Shown one piece after another: positions 5,579 through 10,817 of a stretch of 10,817 nucleotides of DNA. The position numbers and the translations under genes are program-made. Each line of letters begins with the position of its first letter. Position 1 is the first letter of the stretch. This stretch comes from SG8-41 sp036397875 (lineage in GTDB: Bacteria; Pseudomonadota; Gammaproteobacteria; Burkholderiales; SG8-41), in the NCBI GenBank assembly GCA_036397875.1, contig DASWIC010000072.1, forward strand, positions 1 through 10,817. Reading direction: 5' to 3'. A model generated the notes under the pieces. That model was not told where the DNA came from. It did not search any database and was given only the letters and a program-made list of their open reading frames with translations.

Positions 5579-8500
5579 ATGTTCTTGCCTGAACTCTCCA
5601 TACGCCGTCCCGTCCTGGCGACGGTGATGAGTCTCGTCATCGTGCTCCTCGGCGTCATCTCCTTCCTGCGCCTGTCGGTGCGCGAGTACCCGAAGATCGA
5701 CACCCCGGTGGCCTCGGTGCGCACCGTCTACACCGGCGCCAGCGCGCAGGTGATCGAGTCCCAGGTTACCCAGCCGCTGGAGGACTCGCTCTCCGGCATC
5801 GAGGGCATACGCACCATCAAGTCGGTGTCGCGCGAGGAAGTCTCGCAGATTACGGTCGAATTCGTGCCCGAGCGCGACGTGGACGCCGCGGCGAACGACG
5901 TGCGCGACCGCGTGGCGCGGGTCCGGGGGCTTCTGCCGGACGAGGTGGACGAGCCGGTCGTCTCGAAGATCGAGGCCGACGCGCAGGCCATCCTGTGGCT
6001 CGCGTTCTACAGCGACCGGCACGATGCGCTGTTCATCACCGACTACGCCGACCGTTACGTCGCGGATACGCTGAAGGCGCTGCCCGGCGTCGCCACCGTG
6101 ATCATGGGCGGCGCGCGCAAGTACGCCATGCGCGTCTGGATCGACCGCGACCGGCTCGCCGGGTTCGGGCTCACGCCGCTCGACGTCGAGAACGCGCTCC
6201 GGCGCCAGAACATCGAGGTGCCCTCCGGCCGCATCGAGAGCCGGGCCCGCGAATTCACGGTCCTGACCGAGACCGATTTGAGGACACCGGAGCAGTTCAA
6301 CGACCTCATCATCACCGAGGCGCGCGGCTACCCGGTCCGGCTGAAGGACATCGGGCGCGCCGAGCTCGGCGCCCAGGACGAGCGCAACGTCGTGCGCGTC
6401 AACGGCAATGCGGCGATGGGGATGGGGATCGTGAAGCAATCCACGGCCAACACGCTGGCGGTGGCGCAGGCGGTGAAGTCGCAGCTTTCCCGCATCCAGT
6501 CCGCGCTGCCGGAGGGCATGAAGGCATTCGTCGCGTTCGATTCCTCGCTCTTCATCGAGGCTTCGATCAAGGCGGTCTACCGCGCCATCCTCGAAGCGAT
6601 GCTGCTGGTGACGCTGGTGATCTTTCTCTTCCTGCGCTCGTTCCGCTCCACCCTGATCCCGTTCGTCACCATCCCGGTGTCCCTCATCGGCGCCTGTTTC
6701 TTCCTGTGGATATTCGGATTCACCATCAACATCCTGACGCTGCTCGGCATCGTGCTGGCGATCGGGCTGGTGGTGGACGACGCGATCGTGGTGCTGGAGA
6801 ACGTTCATCGACATGTCGAGGCGGGCATGTCGCCGCTGACGGCGGCGCTGCGGGGCAGCCGCGAGATCGCCTTCGCCGTCGTGGCCATGACGATCACGCT
6901 CGCGGCCGTGTTCGTGCCGCTCGTGTTCTCCACCGGCAATACCGGCAAGCTCTTCACCGAGTTCGCGCTGACCGTGGCGATGGCGGTGCTGGTGTCGGGC
7001 TTCGTGTCGCTCACGCTCACGCCGATGATGTGCTCGATGCTGCTCAGGCATCAGGCCCGGCACGGCGCGATCTACAACGCAACCGAGCGCTGGTTTGCGG
7101 CGTTGAACCGCGGCTATCGCTGTTCCCTCGGCTGGACGCTGCGCCATCGCAACTGGACGGTGGCCGGCTATGCCGCGGTGCTCGCCGCCATGATCGGAAC
7201 CGGGGCCGCGCTGAAATGGGAGCTGGCGCCGAACGAGGACCGCGGGTTCATCCTCGGCGTAATGCTCGCGCCGGAGGGCGCGACCCTGGAGTACACCGAC
7301 GGCTATGCCCGCATCTGGGAGGAGATCTACCAGGGAGTGCCGGAGATCACCAGCTATTTCGTGGTGGTGGCGCCGGGGCTGGAGCGTCCCAATCCGGTCA
7401 ATTTCGCGCTCTCGTTCGTGCGGCTGAAGCCGTGGGACGAGCGCCGCCGCAGCCAGTTCGAGGTCTCGCGGGAAGTGGGGTCCAGGATGTTCGCGATGAT
7501 GCCCGGCGTGCTGGCCTTTCCCAACGATCCGCCCTCCCTCGGCCAAAGCTTTCGCAGCCAGCCGGTGCAATTCGTGATCCAGGGCACCTCGTACGAAGCG
7601 CTCGAAAAACTGGTGGATCGGTTCGTTGCGCAGGCGCGCAAGAACCCGATGCTCGTCAACCTCGACAGCGATTTGAAGCTCAACAAGCCGCAGCTTGCGG
7701 TCGACGTGGATCGCGAGAAGGTTGCCGCGGTCGGCGCCGAGGTGGACGCGATCGGCCGCACGCTCGAGACGCTGCTCGGCGGGCGCCAGGTGACGCGCTT
7801 CAAGCGCGAGGGCAAGCAGTACGACGTGATCGTGCGGCTCGAGGACAAGGACCGCGTGCAGCCGACCGACCTCACCTCGATCTACGTGCGCGCGCGGGAT
7901 GGCCAGTTGACGCAGCTCTCCAACCTGGTTCAGCTCAGGGAGACGGTTGCGCCCAAGGAGCTCAACCACTTCAACCGGCAGCGCGCGGCGATCATCACCG
8001 CGAGCCTCGCCCCGGGCTACACGCTCGGCGAAGCGCTGGATTTCCTGGAGAGCCTCGCGCGGGACGAGCTCGGTCCGACCGCGCAGACCGCGCTTGACGG
8101 CGGATCGCGCGAATACCGCGAATCGGGCGAGCAGCTGCTGCTCATCTTCGCCCTGGCGCTCGCGTTCGTCTATCTCGTGCTGGCGGCGCAGTTCGAAAGC
8201 TTCGTCTCGCCGTTCGTGATCATGCTGACCGTGCCGCTCGCCATGACCGGCGCGCTGGCGGGGCTGCTCCTGCTCGACGCCACGCTTGGCACCGGCGGGA
8301 CGCTCAACGTGTACAGCCGGGTCGGGCTCATCATGCTGGTCGGGCTCATCACCAAGCACGGGATCCTGATCGTCGAATTCGCCAATCAGCTGATGGATCG
8401 CGGCCAGGAGAAGTTCGAGGCGGTGGCGGAAGCCGCGGCGCTGCGCCTGCGCCCGATCCTGATGACGACCGGCGCCATGGTGCTGGGCGCGGTGCCGCTC

Positions 8501-8695
8501 GCGATCGCGACCGGCCCCGGCGCCGAGGCGCGCCGTCCGATCGGCTGGGTGATCGTCGGGGGGCTGCTGCTCGGCACGCTGCTGACGCTCTACGTGATCC
8601 CCGCCGCCTACACCCTGCTCACCGGAACACGGCGCGCTACGCCCGACGAGGCGCTCGGCGGCGCGCCCCTGCACAAACCGGCCAGCAAAGCCTGA
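5579..8695 (+). CDS. RND efflux pump, inner-membrane transporter (HAE1/AcrB-like)
   Basis: The 1038-residue protein has the usual length and duplicated layout of a hydrophobe/amphiphile efflux RND pump, a proton-driven trimer that exports drugs or other amphiphiles. TM1 is near 11-30, the first porter region about 40-335, TM2-6 about 335-490, TM7 about 530-550, the second porter region about 555-840, and the last helices about 845-1015. The proton-relay residues are intact: D400 and D401 in GLVVDDAIVVLENV (TM4) and K926 in GLITKHGILIVEFAN (TM10). Porter motifs such as SQVTQPLEDSLSGIEGI and the docking-type sequences are normal. The ATG at 5579 is 18 bp after the fusion-protein stop and has no strong ribosome-binding site, suggesting translational coupling. 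No outer-membrane channel or regulator is present in the window. The substrate cannot be deduced. Confidence 0.95.
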   Translation: MFLPELSIRRPVLATVMSLVIVLLGVISFLRLSVREYPKIDTPVASVRTVYTGASAQVIESQVTQPLEDSLSGIEGIRTIKSVSREEVSQITVEFVPERDVDAAANDVRDRVARVRGLLPDEVDEPVVSKIEADAQAILWLAFYSDRHDALFITDYADRYVADTLKALPGVATVIMGGARKYAMRVWIDRDRLAGFGLTPLDVENALRRQNIEVPSGRIESRAREFTVLTETDLRTPEQFNDLIITEARGYPVRLKDIGRAELGAQDERNVVRVNGNAAMGMGIVKQSTANTLAVAQAVKSQLSRIQSALPEGMKAFVAFDSSLFIEASIKAVYRAILEAMLLVTLVIFLFLRSFRSTLIPFVTIPVSLIGACFFLWIFGFTINILTLLGIVLAIGLVVDDAIVVLENVHRHVEAGMSPLTAALRGSREIAFAVVAMTITLAAVFVPLVFSTGNTGKLFTEFALTVAMAVLVSGFVSLTLTPMMCSMLLRHQARHGAIYNATERWFAALNRGYRCSLGWTLRHRNWTVAGYAAVLAAMIGTGAALKWELAPNEDRGFILGVMLAPEGATLEYTDGYARIWEEIYQGVPEITSYFVVVAPGLERPNPVNFALSFVRLKPWDERRRSQFEVSREVGSRMFAMMPGVLAFPNDPPSLGQSFRSQPVQFVIQGTSYEALEKLVDRFVAQARKNPMLVNLDSDLKLNKPQLAVDVDREKVAAVGAEVDAIGRTLETLLGGRQVTRFKREGKQYDVIVRLEDKDRVQPTDLTSIYVRARDGQLTQLSNLVQLRETVAPKELNHFNRQRAAIITASLAPGYTLGEALDFLESLARDELGPTAQTALDGGSREYRESGEQLLLIFALALAFVYLVLAAQFESFVSPFVIMLTVPLAMTGALAGLLLLDATLGTGGTLNVYSRVGLIMLVGLITKHGILIVEFANQLMDRGQEKFEAVAEAAALRLRPILMTTGAMVLGAVPLAIATGPGAEARRPIGWVIVGGLLLGTLLTLYVIPAAYTLLTGTRRATPDEALGGAPLHKPASKA

Positions 8696-8708
8696 CAGGG
8701 AAAATTTC

Positions 8709-8735
8709 GTCGCTCCCGCGAAGGCGGGAGCCCAG
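8709..8735 (+). repeat. 27-bp palindromic repeat, copy R3
   Basis: It begins GTCGCTCCC and ends GGGAGCCCAG. Perfect 8-bp arms GCTCCCGC (8712-8719) and GCGGGAGC (8724-8731) close a GAAG loop. It has the same orientation and length as R1 (2133). It lies 13 bp after the pump stop, so it may also mark the transcript end. Confidence 0.72.
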
Positions 8736-8748
8736 GCCCCCCATCCTA

Positions 8749-8769
8749 CTTCCCCCCGAGTGGGGGAAG
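8749..8769. repeat. Perfect hairpin between R3 and R4
   Basis: CTTCCCCC (8749-8756) and GGGGGAAG (8762-8769) form an 8-bp stem with loop CGAGT. It fills the space between two 27-bp palindromes. In rightward transcripts it could help end the pump mRNA, but the bases after it are GGG, not a U-run. Confidence 0.5.
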
Positions 8770-8795
8770 GGGATACCCGCCGCCGCGGGAATGGC
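8769..8795 (-). repeat. 27-bp palindromic repeat, copy R4 (diverged)
   Basis: On the plus strand it reads GGGGATACCCGC, a CGCC loop, then GCGGGAATGGC. This is the reverse orientation of R3. The stem ATACCCGC (8773-8780) with GCGGGAAT (8785-8792) has one mismatch. It is the most diverged of the four copies. With R3 it forms an inverted pair enclosing a hairpin, the same geometry as R1 and R2 around the GIY-YIG gene. Confidence 0.6.
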
Positions 8796-8825
8796 GTTGC
8801 GGCGGTTGATTCGCCGCCCGCCTGC

Positions 8826-8840
8826 CCCCATCTTCGGGGA
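8826..8840 (+). promoter_or_regulatory. Small hairpin over the protease translation start region
   Basis: CCCC (8826-8829) can pair with GGGG (8836-8839), loop ATCTTC, directly before the ATG at 8841. The GGGGA is the only purine-rich candidate for ribosome binding and is unusually close to the ATG. A second stem, GCGGCG (8799-8804) with CGCCGC (8812-8817), lies just upstream. Translation may be weak or structure-dependent (inference). Confidence 0.25.
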
Positions 8841-9830
8841 ATGTTGGACGAGGCCGGGCGCGAACCCAATTCCCTGCCACACGAAGGGGTATCGAGCGAC
8901 GCGGAGCTGCTCGACGCGTACTCGCGGTCGATCACGCGCGTCGCCGAGACGGTCGGCCCTGCCGTGGTGCGGCTCGAAGTCCAGCGCCGCGTGCGGGGGC
9001 GTGAGATCGGCGGCACCGGCTCCGGATTCATCTTCGCGCCCGACGGCCTGATCGTTACCAACAGCCATGTCGTGGCCGGCGCGTCGGCGATCGACGTGAC
9101 GCTCAACGACGGGCAGGCGTTCCCGGCGCAGTTGATCGGCGACGACCCGGACACCGATCTCGCGGTCGTCCGGATCGCCGGACACAAGCTGCCGAGCGTC
9201 GCGCTCGGAAACTCGCGCGCGTTGCGCGTCGGACAGCTCGTCGTGGCGATCGGCAATCCGTATGGATTCCATTGCACCGTCACCGCCGGCGTCGTGTCGG
9301 CGCTCGGGCGCTCGCTGCGATCCCAGAACGGCCGCCTGATGGACGACGTGATCCAGACCGACGCCGCGTTGAATCCCGGCAATTCGGGCGGGCCGCTGGT
9401 GGCAGCGAGCGGCGAGGTCATCGGCGTCAATACCGCGGTCATCCTGCCGGCGCAGGGAATCTGCTTTGCCACGGCCGTCGATACCGCGAAGGTGACCATC
9501 GGGCAGCTGCTCAGGCACGGGCGCGTGCGGCGCGCGCGCCTCGGCCTGGCGGGCCAGAATATCGTGCTGCCGCGGCGGATGGTGCGGCACCACCAGCTCG
9601 CGCACGACGCGGCGGTGCAGGTCGCCTCGATCGAGCGCGGCGGGCCCGCGAGCCGCGCGGGATTCGAGCAGGGCGACATCATCGTCGCGTTCGCCGGCCA
9701 GCCGGTCGCCGGGTTCGACGACCTGCACCGGATGCTGACGGAGGAGACGCTGGGCGAACGCGTCGCGATCGACGTGCTGCGCCGGGGCCGGCGGCAGACG
9801 CTGCGGATCGAGCCCGAGGAGTCCCATTAG
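8841..9830 (+). CDS. S1C-family (HtrA/Deg-like) trypsin-type serine protease with one PDZ domain, no signal peptide
   Basis: The 329-residue protein has a complete catalytic triad: H76 in TNSHVVAG, D106 in DPDTDLAVVRI, and S182 in NPGNSGGPL, with the glycines of the oxyanion loop present. A single PDZ domain covers about 230-325 (IERGGPASRAGFEQGDIIVAFAGQPV). DegP-type proteins degrade or chaperone misfolded proteins in the periplasm, but here neither signal peptide nor membrane anchor is visible: the N-terminus MLDEAGREPNSLPHEG is polar. It is therefore probably cytoplasmic, or exported another way. The ATG at 8841 is chosen because earlier in-frame codons (ATG at 8760) are read through the repeats R3-R4. 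It is 39 bp before the pirin gene, so the three may be co-transcribed. The protease class is certain; localisation and substrate are not. Confidence 0.9.
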   Translation: MLDEAGREPNSLPHEGVSSDAELLDAYSRSITRVAETVGPAVVRLEVQRRVRGREIGGTGSGFIFAPDGLIVTNSHVVAGASAIDVTLNDGQAFPAQLIGDDPDTDLAVVRIAGHKLPSVALGNSRALRVGQLVVAIGNPYGFHCTVTAGVVSALGRSLRSQNGRLMDDVIQTDAALNPGNSGGPLVAASGEVIGVNTAVILPAQGICFATAVDTAKVTIGQLLRHGRVRRARLGLAGQNIVLPRRMVRHHQLAHDAAVQVASIERGGPASRAGFEQGDIIVAFAGQPVAGFDDLHRMLTEETLGERVAIDVLRRGRRQTLRIEPEESH

Positions 9831-9845
9831 ATTCCGGGGATTGGC

Positions 9846-9851
9846 TATGAT
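9846..9851 (+). promoter_or_regulatory. Possible -10 box upstream of the pirin gene
   Basis: TATGAT matches the sigma-70 -10 consensus at five of six positions, 18 bases before the pirin ATG. No -35 box is evident at the right spacing (the bases there fall in the end of the protease gene), so this is only a candidate for separate pirin expression. Confidence 0.2.
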
Positions 9852-9869
9852 GGAGGTGTGGAGAGCGTC

Positions 9870-10739
9870 ATGAAGAAGGTCATCAGCGTCCACCGGGGTC
9901 CGCCGGCCCACTGGGTCGGGAACGGCTTCCACGTTCGGAGCTTATTCATGTACGAGGGGCAAGCGGAAGTCATCAGCCCGTTCCTGCTACTCGATTACGC
10001 CGCTCCCGAGGAATTTCCTCCGTCGGGCGAGCCTCGCGGCGTGGGCAGGCATCCCCATCGCGGCTTCGAGACCGTCACCATCGCCTATCAAGGTGGAGTG
10101 GAGCACCGCGACTCGGCCGGCAACCAGGGCGTGATCGGCCCCGGCGACGTGCAATGGATGACGGCGGCGTCCGGCATCGTGCACGAAGAGTGGCACGAGC
10201 GCGGGTTCACGCGCCGCGGCGGCACAATGGAGATGGCGCAGCTTTGGGTCAACCTGCCCGCGAAGGACAAGCGCGCCGCGCCCGGCTACCAGGACATTCG
10301 GAACGGGCAAATCCCGGCCGTCAACCTGGGAAACGGCGCGAGCGTGCGGGTCATCTCCGGAGAATTCCGCGGGGCGAAAGGACCCGCCCGCACCTTCACG
10401 CCGATCAACGTGTGGGACGCGCGGATCCGGGCGGGCCAGCGCATCGAGATCGATTTCCCCGAGGGCTACACCACGCTCCTCGCCAACCTGAAAGGCCGGG
10501 TGCGGATCAACGGCGAGGAAACCGCGCACGCGGCGGAGCTCGCGGTCCTGGAGCGCGCGGGCACGCGCGCCGTTCTCGAAGCGGTGGAGGATGCCACCGT
10601 CCTCGTGCTGAATGGCGAGCCGATTGACGAGCCCGTGGTCGGCTACGGGCCGTTCGTCATGAACACGCACGACGAGATCCACCAGGCGGTGCGCGACTAT
10701 CAGAGCGGGCGGCTCGAACGCGCCAGCGCTGCCCCCTGA
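9870..10739 (+). CDS. Pirin-family protein (bicupin)
   Basis: The 289-residue pirin has two cupin barrels. The N-terminal cupin carries the metal-ligand set of human pirin: H61 and H63 in GRHPHRGFETVT, and H105 and E107 in GIVHEEWHE, so an iron-binding site is expected. Some bacterial pirins act as quercetin 2,3-dioxygenases, others bind partner enzymes, and the role here is unknown. The second cupin (about 160-270) lacks such ligands, as usual. The ATG at 9870 is preferred, giving MKKVISVHRGPPAHWVGNGF with GGAGAG (9860-9865) 4 bases upstream. A GTG at 9858 is in frame but directly follows GGAGG without proper spacing. A second pirin starts 21 bp after its stop. Confidence 0.92.
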   Translation: MKKVISVHRGPPAHWVGNGFHVRSLFMYEGQAEVISPFLLLDYAAPEEFPPSGEPRGVGRHPHRGFETVTIAYQGGVEHRDSAGNQGVIGPGDVQWMTAASGIVHEEWHERGFTRRGGTMEMAQLWVNLPAKDKRAAPGYQDIRNGQIPAVNLGNGASVRVISGEFRGAKGPARTFTPINVWDARIRAGQRIEIDFPEGYTTLLANLKGRVRINGEETAHAAELAVLERAGTRAVLEAVEDATVLVLNGEPIDEPVVGYGPFVMNTHDEIHQAVRDYQSGRLERASAAP

Positions 10740-10747
10740 TTACGGAA

Positions 10748-10760
10748 CGAGGAGACGCAG
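10748..10760 (+). promoter_or_regulatory. Ribosome-binding site deciding the TTG start of the second pirin
   Basis: CGAGGAGA (10748-10755) lies at proper distance before TTG at 10761 and supports this rare start codon. No ATG or GTG is nearby in frame before the conserved N-terminal sequence. Confidence 0.5.
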
Positions 10761-10817
10761 TTGCTGACGGTCCGGAAAGCGGATGAACGCGGCCACGCCA
10801 ATCACGGCTGGCTCGAC
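10761..10817 (+). CDS. Second pirin-family protein (YhaK-like), N-terminal fragment cut by window edge
   Basis: Nineteen codons read from TTG give L-L-TVRKADERGHANHGWLD. This is the characteristic start of the shorter pirin subfamily (YhaK/YhhW type), in which ADERGH and a HGWL motif open the first cupin barrel. It is unlike the first pirin (which starts KKVISVHRGPPAHWVG), so the two are different subfamilies rather than a recent duplication. It lies 21 bp after the first pirin in the same direction, so co-translation from one mRNA is likely. Metal ligands lie beyond the window. Identification rests on a short stretch but the motif is distinctive. Confidence 0.75.
   Translation, partial: MLTVRKADERGHANHGWLD

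Noticed and set aside
5561..9682. An open frame of 1373 codons on the minus strand, antisense to the pump and protease genes.
   Set aside because: It lies opposite two certain genes, is rich in Arg, His, Asp and Glu with no recognisable domain, and crosses the repeats. Strong third-position GC in the real genes removes stops from this antisense frame. The length is striking but expected in such DNA.

Overview
The window is GC-rich, roughly two thirds GC in its genes. It looks like chromosomal sequence from a betaproteobacterium, probably Burkholderiales or an uncultured relative. The reasons are a Bug/TctC-type solute-binding protein (a family greatly expanded in that class), a single-subunit NADH dehydrogenase, an RND efflux pair, tandem pirins and a gluQ start. 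The species cannot be named from this sequence alone.

Layout. On the minus strand, reading leftward, lie a Bug/TctC periplasmic binding protein (2071-1094), a TIM-barrel sugar isomerase/epimerase-like protein (1016-189), and at the left edge the first 16 codons of gluQ, glutamyl-Q tRNA(Asp) synthetase (50-1). From 2188 onward everything is on the plus strand: a small GIY-YIG nuclease-like gene (2188-2478), type II NADH dehydrogenase ndh (2609-3913), a thioredoxin (3999-4373), an RND membrane fusion protein (4487-5560) with its inner-membrane pump (5579-8695), an S1C (HtrA/Deg-like) protease without a signal peptide (8841-9830), a pirin (9870-10739), and the first 19 codons of a second, different pirin (from 10761). 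There is no gene-free stretch over 300 bases.

How the genes relate. The fusion protein and pump form a clear two-gene operon, with no outer-membrane channel in view. The two pirins are also a likely operon. The binding protein and isomerase probably serve uptake and conversion of one small carbon compound, but the substrate is unknown. Ndh and thioredoxin are ordinary respiratory and redox genes. The protease could belong with the pirins or stand alone.

The most interesting content is between the genes. Two families of short repeats occupy most gaps. (1) Four 27-bp palindromic repeats occur as two head-to-head pairs. One pair (2133-2159 and 2479-2505) tightly brackets the GIY-YIG gene, whose GC content is much lower than its neighbours'. 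The other pair (8709-8735 and 8769-8795) brackets only a hairpin, like a gene-less derivative of the same unit. (2) Heptamer-phased arrays of GATGAAN/GCGGAAN units, often with a reverse-complement array opposite, lie at 78-195, 2563-2580, 3937-3950 and 4372-4447. They overlap two stop codons and create misleading upstream start codons. No tRNA, rRNA, CRISPR array or classical insertion sequence was seen.
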